Assembly: GCA_020636995.1 (NCBI GenBank)
Contig: JACJWU010000012.1
Span: 1 to 35,092, forward strand
Direction of reading: 5' to 3'
DNA length: 35,092 bases
From: Actinomycetota bacterium
GTDB taxonomy: Bacteria > Actinomycetota > Actinomycetes > S36-B12 > UBA10799
The translations under genes were made by a program, and so were the position numbers. Under the pieces are notes generated by a model. It made no database searches, had not been told where the DNA came from, and saw only the letters and a list, made by a program, of their open reading frames with translations. Positions within the stretch are counted from its first letter, which is position 1; each line of letters begins with the position of its first letter. Positions 20,805 to 28,791 of this stretch are shown piece after piece.

Positions 20805-23480
20805 CTACTTCCCGACCGTGACCGCCTGCTGGAACGTCGGGCGGTTCTGGAACGGGTACACGTTCGGCTGCGTCACCCCGGCGGTCACCCGCGCGCGGTT
20901 GGCGTTCCAGCACGAGGGCTGCGGGTCGGTCGTGCACGCCCCGAAGGCGTACAACTGCTCCGGGGTCACTGTGAGCGCCTGCTTCAACGAGTCCTGCAGA
21001 GTAGTGCTGCAAGCGGTCTGATCGCCGTTGCCGCAGAAGGCGACAGGGAAGCCGCCCGGGACGTCGGCGCCGCTGGCCACCCGCTGCAGATCTTGCAGGC
21101 TGTAGCCCCACCAACCATCGGAGAAGCTCGGCGCGCTCGGCCGGCTCGAGACCGCTCCGAACGAGATCATGGTCTGCAGCGCCGCGAAGGCTTCGTCGCC
21201 TAGCCCTGGCTGGAACTGCGCCGTGACGAGTTTGGGCCACCAGGCGTCAAGGATCTGGATCGCCTCGTTGTGCTCGTAGACCCCGTCCTTGTCCAGATCG
21301 CGCCGGTGTCCACCGTCGGCGATCCATGCCTTCAACTTGTCCACGGCGGCCGCGACCTCCGGATCGGAAGGAGTCCCCATGGCGTCGAAGACCGTCGGGA
21401 GCAGTTTGGCGGCCCGGATGTCCTGCGTGGCCGACTCCTCCATGGCTTGAACAACCTGCGCCAGGGTGGCCTTCTTGCCGCCACTGACTGCCTCCTGCAG
21501 CTTCTCCTCAATGAGGTTCGAGCGGTAGAACGGCCCGAAGCCCCACTGCTCGTCGGCGGCGGACCAGTCCTTGGCCGGCTTGTTGTTCCACGAGACCATG
21601 ACTGGCTGGTTCTTGGTCTTCGGGTGCCGCTTGAAGGCCAGCAGATCCGAGCTGTAGGTCTTCGGGTCGAACCCTTGCCAGTCGTACTTCCCGGTTCCCA
21701 GCAGCGGGAAGTCGGGTGAGGTGCCCTTGGCCCGCTTCGGGTAGGCACCGGAGAGGTAGTAGGCGGTGTGCTTGGCGTTCTGGAAGGCCCAGTTGAACGT
21801 GAACTGGATCTTCGAGGCTGACTTCTGGAACTTGCTGGGAGAACTCATCTGGCTCGGCTGGTTGAACCGCCGGAAGCCCAGGATCGAGTCGGCCTCGTGC
21901 AGGTACGTGGTGCGGGCAGTGACGTATGCGACGCGCTTGCCGTGGGAGGTCCCGTAGTGAGTGACCAACCCGTGCACGGTCCGGTAGACCTTGAGCTTCG
22001 CCTTGCCGGCCGGCGTCTTGTCGACGGCGTTGGGTGTCCAGGAGAGGTCGCGGACGAGCTTCTCCATCTTGCGGCACTTGCCCTTGTACTTGTACTTGTA
22101 CTTGCTGCCGCCGCAGGTGGCCTCGGCGAACGTGTCCACGTTGTCCGATCCGGCAGAGGTCGCACTCCACGCGTAGTCGCGCCCTCGGCCCAACTGCACG
22201 TACATGCTCACGCCCGGGAAGGCCGCGCCGCGGGCATCGATGCCGGGACCATGCAGTTCGAGTTCCATCAGTACCTGGGGCAGGTAGTAGCCCACCTGCG
22301 GACCCAGCACACCAAGCGGGCGGCCGTTGGCCGAGTTCTTGGCGGAGATGAGCTCCCAGTTGGAGTGGTGGGCGTCGAGTTGCTCCTCCTGGAGCGCATC
22401 GCCGAAGGACACGGTGTCATCGGCTGCGGCTGCGAGGGCCGACGTCGACGACCCGCCTGAGATCACGGTCCACGGGGTCACGGTAGTACCTGCGTCGGGA
22501 AGCGCGAGACCCTTAGTGGCGAAGGAATCACCGGTCATGTACGGGAAGCTGCCCGGGATCGTCGTGGGTGCCGTCGGGTTGTTCTTCGAGCGGAAACCGG
22601 TCCAGATCGCCCGGCCCTGGTCGACCCCGAAGCGGGCCTCGAGCGCGCGCAGGATCTGCGCTGCGGTGACCTCGGCACCACCGCCTCGGCCGAAGATGCC
22701 GCCGAACAGCGAGGCGGTGGCCATCACGTCCAGACTCGTCCACTTCTTCAGCTTCTTGCCGACCGCGGCGTACTCACCGGGCATCAGGGCGTCGTCCTTG
22801 CGGGCCGCCTTGATGTAGGCGTTGATGCCCGCAACGTAGGCGTTGACGTCCTTGTGGAGCTTGTTCCACTCCTTCTGGCTGCCGTGCGCCGGGGCCTTGA
22901 GCATCTTCTTCAGGTCGGCCTCGGTGTAGGCGTTGTTCTGCCATTGGCTGGCATCGGCGTTGAGGTTCGCACCACCGAGGAAGTTGGTGAGGTCAGCGCG
23001 ACCGGTGTGCCGCAGCACGTCCATCAGGAAGAGGCGATCATTCGCCGATGCGTATCCGGCGCCGAACATCGTGTCACTGCGGGTCTTGCCGTAGATGCGC
23101 GGGACACCGTACTGCTTGTCGCGCAAGATCGTCACGCCCTTGCGCGGCTTGACCACCCCGGTGCGGTTCTTCTTCTTGACGCCGAACGTGGCGTCCTTGT
23201 AGTAGTCGTTGACCTGAGCGTCGGTCAGCGTGGGCGACGCATACAGCAGTCCGTCGTACAGCGGCTGTTGATCGGCCCAGTGCTTGGGCAGTGCGCCATT
23301 GCTTCGGAACTGCAGGATCTGCCCGAGCGTGTCCAGTCCGTTCTGTCCTGGAGGCAGGACATTGCGGAACCCTCCGGCATCGTTCTTGCCGTAGGTCCCT
23401 GGCCCGTCGGCCTGGACGGGAGCCGTGACTGCCAAGGACGTGAGTAGGGCGACCGGAACGGCCCAGAGCGAACGACGCAT
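20805..23480 (-). CDS. secreted penicillin-acylase-family N-terminal-nucleophile hydrolase
   Basis: About 891 residues. A signal peptide (hydrophobic core SLWAVPVALLTSLAV, cleavage after VQA near 24) exports it. Penicillin amidases are made as a precursor and self-cleave so that a serine becomes the N-terminus of the beta chain. The likely nucleophile here is Ser373 in HHSNWELI, followed by landmarks GVLGPQVGYYLPQ, HGPGIDARGAAFPGVS and GRGRDYAWSATSAGSDN. A long Lys-rich stretch (KYKYKYKGKCRK) comes from a repeated 6-bp DNA unit. Actinobacterial relatives act on penicillins, acyl-homoserine lactones or other amides; the substrate is not predictable. The ATG at 23480 has AGGAGG six bases upstream; a TTG at 23486 would sit inside that signal. 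Confidence 0.93.
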   Translation of the reverse strand: MRRSLWAVPVALLTSLAVTAPVQADGPGTYGKNDAGGFRNVLPPGQNGLDTLGQILQFRSNGALPKHWADQQPLYDGLLYASPTLTDAQVNDYYKDATFGVKKKNRTGVVKPRKGVTILRDKQYGVPRIYGKTRSDTMFGAGYASANDRLFLMDVLRHTGRADLTNFLGGANLNADASQWQNNAYTEADLKKMLKAPAHGSQKEWNKLHKDVNAYVAGINAYIKAARKDDALMPGEYAAVGKKLKKWTSLDVMATASLFGGIFGRGGGAEVTAAQILRALEARFGVDQGRAIWTGFRSKNNPTAPTTIPGSFPYMTGDSFATKGLALPDAGTTVTPWTVISGGSSTSALAAAADDTVSFGDALQEEQLDAHHSNWELISAKNSANGRPLGVLGPQVGYYLPQVLMELELHGPGIDARGAAFPGVSMYVQLGRGRDYAWSATSAGSDNVDTFAEATCGGSKYKYKYKGKCRKMEKLVRDLSWTPNAVDKTPAGKAKLKVYRTVHGLVTHYGTSHGKRVAYVTARTTYLHEADSILGFRRFNQPSQMSSPSKFQKSASKIQFTFNWAFQNAKHTAYYLSGAYPKRAKGTSPDFPLLGTGKYDWQGFDPKTYSSDLLAFKRHPKTKNQPVMVSWNNKPAKDWSAADEQWGFGPFYRSNLIEEKLQEAVSGGKKATLAQVVQAMEESATQDIRAAKLLPTVFDAMGTPSDPEVAAAVDKLKAWIADGGHRRDLDKDGVYEHNEAIQILDAWWPKLVTAQFQPGLGDEAFAALQTMISFGAVSSRPSAPSFSDGWWGYSLQDLQRVASGADVPGGFPVAFCGNGDQTACSTTLQDSLKQALTVTPEQLYAFGACTTDPQPSCWNANRARVTAGVTQPNVYPFQNRPTFQQAVTVGK

Positions 23481-23504
23481 GTGCAACCTCCTGAGGTGGT
23501 CACC

Positions 23505-23510
23505 ACCCTA
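23505..23510 (-). promoter_or_regulatory. acylase gene -10 box
   Basis: TAGGGT on the minus strand, about 24 bases before the start codon, leaving a short leader with AGGAGG. Confidence 0.45.
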
Positions 23511-23531
23511 GGGCAGCCCTGGGACTCCAGG

Positions 23532-23563
23532 GGACCGGTTGACTGAAATCAGTCAACCGGTCC
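23532..23563. terminator. perfect 15-bp palindrome, terminator of DUF2207 gene
   Basis: Arms GGACCGGTTGACTGA and its exact complement are separated by two bases, directly after the DUF2207 stop codon and about 50 bp before the acylase start. It can separate the two co-directional transcripts. No T-tract follows, so a binding site for a regulator of the acylase is the alternative. Confidence 0.6.
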
Positions 23564-23564
23564 A

Positions 23565-25328
23565 TCACCATGACCCGCCGCCGCCCCCACCGGATCCACC
23601 CCCACCTCCGCCGCCGCCCCCACCACCGGATGACGAGGAGCGCTGCGTTGCCTGGTAGGCGGCGACCGCGGATGCCTCGACCGCTGCCACGCCGGTGCTC
23701 ATCGCCCATAGTCTCGACGTGGTCGTGGGGGAGGAGTAGAAGGTGGAGGTACCGGCCATCGCAGTCGCTTCCGGGCTGCCAGGAGGTGGCGTGCACGACG
23801 CCGCCCACTCGTCGGCGCAGTCGAAGGCCACCGCCCACGGCAGGTACTCGTCAAAGTGTCGGATTCGAGCGGCGTAGTCGAACCGCTCTGTGGCGGCCGG
23901 TGTTGACAGGACTTGCTTGAACCCTGCGGTGGCATCGCGCACAGCCGATCCCCGTTCGGTGAGCCGGGTGGTGTCTCGGCGGTTGATCGCCAGGCTGGCC
24001 ACGGCGGCCACCAACAACATGGTGGCGATCAACAGCCCGTCAGTCAGCCAGATCAAGGCGGTGAAGCCGCCGATGATCGCCAGGTAGGCCACCAGCAGCG
24101 CCCATCCTGATCCGGCGACCCGGGTGGCGTAGCCGTCGCGAATGACCTTGTCGTCGGTCTGCCCGGTGATGTCGCCGTTGAGTTCACCGAGTACCTTGCC
24201 ATCGGCCACGCTGCTCTTGGAGATGAGGCGCTCGCTGCCCGGTGCGATCAGGCCCAGGCGGCTCAACGCCTCCGGGAAGCCCACGAGGTCCGGAACGGCA
24301 GCAGTGGTCCTGGTGAGCTTGATCCACGCCGGTCCGGCATCGGAAGTAGCGGTGCGTTGCTCGGCGGAGAACTCCAGTACGCGATGGGCCACCAGGTTGA
24401 GCAACACCGCCGGGACCGCTTTGCCGGCCGGTGCCTCGTCGAGGGTCCAGGCGCAGGTGAGCGGGTCGGGTCCAGGCGGCTCGAAGTAGGGCACAATCGC
24501 CGGGCGTCGTTCCCGGGATCGGGCGAACGTCGAACCGGTCAGGGCCAGTGAGAGCGCAACGAACGCCAGCACCCCGAACATCCCGGCGTTCTGCCGCAGC
24601 GTCCGCTGGATGCCGGGGGGACTGGCTGCGAAGAAGGCCTTCATCGTGACGGGTGTGTAGGGCCGCAGGTTCTGTAGCGCGATGGAGTACACGTCGCCGG
24701 TGTCCTGGAGCTCGCAGGCGACGCTGGCCTCGCACGTGGGGGGAGCCACGGTCGGCGGAATCTGCGCGGTGACCTCGACCGCCCGCATCGGCATCGCCCA
24801 GCCCGAACCCACGACGTCCCAGTACCACTGCGAGGCAGCGCCCTGCGGGCCGTCTTGGGCCCGGGTGATCGCGTTGTCAGTGGAGGACACGATCCGATAG
24901 CGCTGGATTCCGGGGTCGAAGGTGCGGTGGGGCGACCCGATCCGGATCGTCATGGTGCCGCCGCCATTCTGGCTCACCTCATACGGTTCCGGGATCCACT
25001 CACCGTTCTCCCGGCGGTCCACACTCAGCACCTCCACCGGGTGCTGGACGTTGCCGTACTGAGCGTCCTGGGTGTCGAAGATCCGGTAGATGCCGTGTTT
25101 GCCGTACTGGGTGAACTGCACATCCAGGCGCTCGGTGGAGGTCAGCCGGCCGTCAGCGTCGAGGGAGAAGTCGACGGCGTACTTGTCCAGGATCGAGGTG
25201 TCGGTCACCTGTTCGCCACTGCCGCCGAACGCGGTCTTCAGCGGTATCGGGTACAGCCCGCGCCACCCCGCGACGACGGCCGCGAGCAGCAGGAGAACCA
25301 GGAAGAACCGGAACTTGGGGATCCGCAT
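23565..25328 (-). CDS. DUF2207-family membrane protein with glycine-rich tail
   Basis: 587 residues. An N-terminal hydrophobic segment (7-24) is followed by an exported beta-rich domain (about 45-235) and a transmembrane segment near 248-267. Then come a cytoplasmic part, two close transmembrane segments (about 405-450) and a C-terminal region ending in an almost pure Gly/Ser tail (last 20 residues or so, GGGGGGSW at the very end). This is the DUF2207 architecture, often encoded beside LemA. Function unknown; an envelope role is inferred. It is divergent from LemA with only 17 bp between start codons. The start ATG is six bases after CAGGGT on the minus strand. Confidence 0.9.
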   Translation of the reverse strand: MRIPKFRFFLVLLLLAAVVAGWRGLYPIPLKTAFGGSGEQVTDTSILDKYAVDFSLDADGRLTSTERLDVQFTQYGKHGIYRIFDTQDAQYGNVQHPVEVLSVDRRENGEWIPEPYEVSQNGGGTMTIRIGSPHRTFDPGIQRYRIVSSTDNAITRAQDGPQGAASQWYWDVVGSGWAMPMRAVEVTAQIPPTVAPPTCEASVACELQDTGDVYSIALQNLRPYTPVTMKAFFAASPPGIQRTLRQNAGMFGVLAFVALSLALTGSTFARSRERRPAIVPYFEPPGPDPLTCAWTLDEAPAGKAVPAVLLNLVAHRVLEFSAEQRTATSDAGPAWIKLTRTTAAVPDLVGFPEALSRLGLIAPGSERLISKSSVADGKVLGELNGDITGQTDDKVIRDGYATRVAGSGWALLVAYLAIIGGFTALIWLTDGLLIATMLLVAAVASLAINRRDTTRLTERGSAVRDATAGFKQVLSTPAATERFDYAARIRHFDEYLPWAVAFDCADEWAASCTPPPGSPEATAMAGTSTFYSSPTTTSRLWAMSTGVAAVEASAVAAYQATQRSSSSGGGGGGGGGGGSGGGGGGSW

Positions 25329-25333
25329 GACGC

Positions 25334-25340
25334 TACCCTG
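25334..25340. promoter_or_regulatory. overlapping bidirectional -10 element for LemA and DUF2207
   Basis: TACCCT on the plus strand (25334-25339) and CAGGGT on the minus strand (25335-25340) share five base pairs. Each is exactly six bases from the start codon of its gene (GTG at 25346, ATG at 25328). Predicted transcription starts are 18 bp apart and coincide with the start codons. Confidence 0.6.
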
Positions 25341-25345
25341 CCCTC

Positions 25346-25891
25346 GTGACCTTCATCGTGCTTGCGATCGTAGTCCTGATAGCCGTGTTCGGTGTGATCC
25401 TCTACAACCGGCTGATCCGGCTGCGCAACAAGGTGGAGGAGGCGTGGGCTCAGATCGACGTGCAACTGCAGCGTCGCCACGACCTGATCCCGAACCTTGT
25501 GAACACGGTCAAGGGCTACGCGGCGCACGAGAAGTCCACTCTCGAGGAGGTCACGGCGGCCCGCGCTGCCGCGGTGTCAGCGCAGGGGGCGGCGGCCGCA
25601 GGGAAGTCCGAAGACGTGTTGACCGCGGCCTTGGGCCGCCTGTTCGCCGTCGCTGAGAACTACCCGGACCTCAAGGCGGACCAGAATTTTCGGCACTTGC
25701 AGGAGGAACTGTCCGACACCGAGGACAAGGTGGCGTTCGCGCGGCAGTACTACAACGACAACGTGCGCGAATGGAACACCCGGATCGCGTCGGTCCCGGA
25801 CAACCTGGTGGCGGCCTTGATGCGCGCGCAGAAGGCGGAGTACTTCGAACTCGAGGGTGGCGCCGGCGCTGCTCCTCAGGTGAGTTTCTGA
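25346..25891 (+). CDS. LemA-family protein
   Basis: 181 residues. One N-terminal membrane anchor (about 2-19) precedes a long helical domain with the family signatures YNRLIRLRNKVEEAWAQIDV (residues 20-39), RRHDLIPNLV and FARQYYNDNVREWN. LemA proteins are membrane-attached helical bundles of unclear molecular function, often paired with DUF2207 (TPM/Gly-rich) membrane proteins, as here. Translation starts at a GTG six bases after TACCCT, probably leaderless. The stop is only three bases from the next ATG (GH13 enzyme), so they are co-transcribed. Confidence 0.94.
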   Translation: MTFIVLAIVVLIAVFGVILYNRLIRLRNKVEEAWAQIDVQLQRRHDLIPNLVNTVKGYAAHEKSTLEEVTAARAAAVSAQGAAAAGKSEDVLTAALGRLFAVAENYPDLKADQNFRHLQEELSDTEDKVAFARQYYNDNVREWNTRIASVPDNLVAALMRAQKAEYFELEGGAGAAPQVSF

Positions 25892-25894
25892 CCC

Positions 25895-27139
25895 ATGCCC
25901 GACTGGGTGCACCACGTCGTCTGGTGGCAGGTCTACCCACTGGGGTTCGTGGACGCGCCGGCACAGTCACAACCCGAGGTGGTTCATCGCCTCCCCCGTC
26001 TTCGGAACTGGCTGGACTACCTGATCGAACTCGGCGCCTCCGGCTTGGCGCTCGGCCCGGTCTTCGCCTCCGCAACCCACGGATACGACACGGTGGACTA
26101 CTACCGGATCGATCCCCGACTCGGTGACGAGCAGGACTTCCGGGATCTTGTCGACGACGCCCACCGCCGAGGTATCCGGGTGCTGCTCGATGGTGTGTTC
26201 AACCACGTGGGCCGCGAGTTCCCGGCGTTCGCCGAAGGCCGCGGCGAGTGGTTCCACCTGTACCCGGGCGGCGAGTACGAGCACTTCGAGGGACATCGCG
26301 ATCTGGTGACGCTCAATCACGAGTCCGACGTCGTCGCGGACTTCGTGGTCGACGTGATGTGCCACTGGCTGGAGCGCGGCGCCGACGGTTGGCGACTCGA
26401 CGCGGCGTATGCGATCCCGGCGGGTTTCTGGGCGAAGGTGCTTCCGCGGGTGCGCGAGCGGTTCCCCGAGGTCTACATCGTCGGCGAGATGATCCACGGC
26501 GACTACAGCGCCTACGTCGAGGAGGCCGGGCTCGATGCAGTCACCCAGTACGAGCTGTGGAAGGCGACCTGGAGTTCATTGAACGACCGCAACCTGTTCG
26601 AACTCGACTGGAACCTGCAGCGGCACAACGACTTCCTCGACACCTTCGTGCCCATGACCTTCCTGGGGAACCACGACGTCACGCGTATCGCGAGCAAGCT
26701 CACCGATGAACAGCACTATCCGCACGCCCTGGTTCTGCTGATGACGGTCGGCGGGACGCCCTCGATCTATGCCGGCGATGAACAGGGCTTCCGGGGGATC
26801 AAGCGCGACCGCCCCGGCGGTGACGACGAGGTCCGGCCGGCGTTTCCCGAGCTCCCCGAGCAGTTGTCGAGCCTGGGGGAGCACTGGTTCCACCTGCACC
26901 AGGAACTCATCGGCCTGCGACGTCGGCACGCGTGGCTGGAGCATGCGCGTACCGAGGTGCGGCATTTGACCAACGAGCAGATCGTGTACCGCACCGCCTT
27001 CGGTGACGGGGCGCTACTGGTGGCGCTGAACCTGGCCGACGATCCGGCCGAGCTGCCGATCGGAGGCCGGGTGGTGGCCGGGCATGTGGACGGCAGCACG
27101 GTGTCGGCGCACGGCTGGGTGATCGTCGAGGAAGGTTGA
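25895..27139 (+). CDS. GH13 alpha-amylase-family enzyme (cytoplasmic)
   Basis: 414 residues, a compact (beta/alpha)8 barrel without signal peptide or carbohydrate-binding module. All four conserved regions are seen: DGVFNHVG (99-106), GWRLDAAY with nucleophile Asp169, the acid/base Glu198 in VGEMIHGD, and FLGNHD with Asp261. It should be an active alpha-glucan or maltooligosaccharide hydrolase or transferase in the cytosol; specificity is not readable. There are no gaps in the catalytic motifs. It lies three bases after LemA. Its stop codon is inside the left arm of palindrome E. Confidence 0.93.
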   Translation: MPDWVHHVVWWQVYPLGFVDAPAQSQPEVVHRLPRLRNWLDYLIELGASGLALGPVFASATHGYDTVDYYRIDPRLGDEQDFRDLVDDAHRRGIRVLLDGVFNHVGREFPAFAEGRGEWFHLYPGGEYEHFEGHRDLVTLNHESDVVADFVVDVMCHWLERGADGWRLDAAYAIPAGFWAKVLPRVRERFPEVYIVGEMIHGDYSAYVEEAGLDAVTQYELWKATWSSLNDRNLFELDWNLQRHNDFLDTFVPMTFLGNHDVTRIASKLTDEQHYPHALVLLMTVGGTPSIYAGDEQGFRGIKRDRPGGDDEVRPAFPELPEQLSSLGEHWFHLHQELIGLRRRHAWLEHARTEVRHLTNEQIVYRTAFGDGALLVALNLADDPAELPIGGRVVAGHVDGSTVSAHGWVIVEEG

Positions 27140-27181
27140 ATGGATCGGACAACTCAGTGGTCGGATTCATTCAACCTTCCT
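27129..27181. repeat. palindrome E at the 3' end of the GH13 gene
   Basis: Two 22-bp inverted arms (unit AGGAAGGTTGAATGGATCGG plus AC, two mismatches) are separated by nine bases. It contains the GH13 stop codon, so it may act as a terminator, but no T-tract follows. The centre (GACAACTCAGTGGTC) is close to the core of palindrome D. Confidence 0.75.
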
Positions 27182-27213
27182 GAGCAGTGGCGGTCGTCTG
27201 GGAGACTGAACCC

Positions 27214-28014
27214 GTGCGAATCGTCACCTGGAACGTCAACTCCCTGCCCAGCCGGATGCCGCGGATGCGCGTGTGGCTGCAGGTGATGAAACCCGATGTC
27301 CTGTGCCTGCAAGAGACCAAGATCGCCGACGAGCAGTTCCCGTACGAAGAACTCGGCGATCTCGGGTACGAGGCGGTCCACCGTGGGGACGGCCGCTGGA
27401 ACGGGGTGGCGATCCTGTCCCGCGTGGGCATCGACGAGGTGCTGACCGATCTGCCGGGAGTACCGGGATTCCCGAACGAGGCCGATCCCCCGGAGCCCCG
27501 GTTCATCGCCGCGGTGTGCGGGGGCGTGCGGGTGGCCTGCGTCTACGTGCCGAACGGACGCACGCTGGACAACCCGCACTACCTGTACAAACTGCGCTGG
27601 CTGTCGGCTCTGCACGGGTACGCCGCCGGTCCCGCGGCAGGGCAGCAGCCCTTCGCGATCCTCGGTGACTTCAACGTCGCACCCCATGACGACGACGTGT
27701 GGGACATGGCGGACTTCGTCGGCAGCACCCACGTGTCCGAGCCGGAGCGGGTGGCGATCCAGGAGTTGGAGGGGCTCGGGCTGACCGACCTGCCACCCAC
27801 GATCAGCAAGGGTCAGCCCTTCACTTTCTGGGACTACCGGGGCGGCAACTTCCACAAGGGCCTCGGGATGCGCATCGACTTGATCCTCGCCAACCCGACG
27901 TTCACCGCGTCGGTCTCGGACACCTTCATCGACCGCGACGCCCGCAAGACGGGGACCAAGGGCACCCCACCGCCGAGCGACCACGCGCCGCTCATCACCG
28001 ACCTGGCCCTGTGA
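27214..28014 (+). CDS. xth: exodeoxyribonuclease III (AP endonuclease)
   Basis: About 266 residues, normal for the ExoIII family, which cleaves abasic sites and degrades 3' ends in base-excision repair. Landmarks: WNVNS at the start, metal ligand Glu34 in CLQETK, GDFNVAP in the middle, a WDYRG segment and the C-terminal PPSDHAPL with the catalytic Asp-His. The GTG at 27214 lies six bases after GAGACT and fits the leaderless pattern; an in-frame GTG at 27187 is possible but would overlap palindrome E. It follows the GH13 gene co-directionally and ends before a GC hairpin. Confidence 0.93.
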   Translation: MRIVTWNVNSLPSRMPRMRVWLQVMKPDVLCLQETKIADEQFPYEELGDLGYEAVHRGDGRWNGVAILSRVGIDEVLTDLPGVPGFPNEADPPEPRFIAAVCGGVRVACVYVPNGRTLDNPHYLYKLRWLSALHGYAAGPAAGQQPFAILGDFNVAPHDDDVWDMADFVGSTHVSEPERVAIQELEGLGLTDLPPTISKGQPFTFWDYRGGNFHKGLGMRIDLILANPTFTASVSDTFIDRDARKTGTKGTPPPSDHAPLITDLAL

Positions 28015-28018
28015 TCGT

Positions 28019-28039
28019 CCGCCCGGCCTTGGCGGGCGG
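28019..28039 (+). terminator. hairpin after xth
   Basis: Perfect 7-bp stem CCGCCCG / CGGGCGG with a seven-base loop, five bases after the stop codon. It lacks a T-tract. Confidence 0.45.
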
Positions 28040-28052
28040 GCCAAGCGCCACG

Positions 28053-28058
28053 TACCGT
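28053..28058 (+). promoter_or_regulatory. -10 box of leaderless metalloprotease gene
   Basis: TACCGT, exactly six bases before the GTG start at 28065. Confidence 0.5.
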
Positions 28059-28064
28059 CGAAGG

Positions 28065-28790
28065 GTGCGACTGATCCGCGCCGCCCTGGCCGCCACGACG
28101 CTGTCGGCGATCCTGGTCGCCCCGGCGCAGGCGGACGGGCCCGGCTACAAGTTCTTCAAGAACGCGGGCAGGCCGACCAAACCCGGCGCCTACTGGGACC
28201 CCTGCTCGACAGTGCGCTACGGGATCGACTTCACCTACGCCCGAAAGCAGGGCCTGCGGGTGGTGCGCGAGGAGAGGCGGTGGCGCTCAGCTGTCGCAGA
28301 GGTCGCGGACGCGATGGGTGTGCGCTTCGTCTACGAGGGCCGGATCCGCTCGCGCGCGAGCAATGGGGTGCAGCCGCGCTCGTCCTCGGGTGTGGACCTG
28401 ATCATCACCTTCGGTTCGGAGTCACGGCGCGGTCGGTACGGCTACGGGCGGGTGCTCGCAGGACCGGTGGCGGGGATCGCGGGGATCTCCTGGCGACAAT
28501 CCACCGCTGCGGCTCGCGTCGACTACGGCTACGTGATCATCGACGCGAAAGAGGTCGCGCGCAAGACCAATGCCACGACCTCGCCGTTCGATCCCCGGCC
28601 CGCCACCGAACGTCCACCGGACGTGGTGCGCTCGCTGTACATGCACGAGTTCGGCCATGCGGTCGGGCTGACGCACGTGCGCGACAAGAAACAACTGATG
28701 TTTCCGCGGTTGTTGCCGCAGCGGGCCGACACTCTCGGTCCCGGCGACCTGCGCGGCCTGCGGAAGTTGGGGAACCAGCGCTGCTTCTGA
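28065..28790 (+). CDS. secreted matrixin-like zinc metalloprotease
   Basis: 241 residues. A signal peptide (hydrophobic about 6-19, cleavage after AQA near residue 23) exports it. The extended zinc motif HEFGHAVGLTH (194-204) is the metzincin signature, with the catalytic Glu195. The methionine in LMFP (about 212) may be the Met-turn. Spacing is short for a classical matrixin, so substrate and exact subfamily are uncertain. The start is a GTG at 28065, six bases after TACCGT; no ribosome-binding site is needed if leaderless. It is convergent with the App1-like gene, one base between stops. The predicted mature N-terminus begins DGPG, as in the acylase at 20.8-23.5 kb. Confidence 0.88.
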   Translation: MRLIRAALAATTLSAILVAPAQADGPGYKFFKNAGRPTKPGAYWDPCSTVRYGIDFTYARKQGLRVVREERRWRSAVAEVADAMGVRFVYEGRIRSRASNGVQPRSSSGVDLIITFGSESRRGRYGYGRVLAGPVAGIAGISWRQSTAAARVDYGYVIIDAKEVARKTNATTSPFDPRPATERPPDVVRSLYMHEFGHAVGLTHVRDKKQLMFPRLLPQRADTLGPGDLRGLRKLGNQRCF

Positions 28791-28791
28791 C

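Noticed and set aside
20805..23480. Antibiotic-resistance gene (beta-lactam acylase)
   Set aside because: The family has many substrates; nothing here points to beta-lactams and there are no resistance neighbours.
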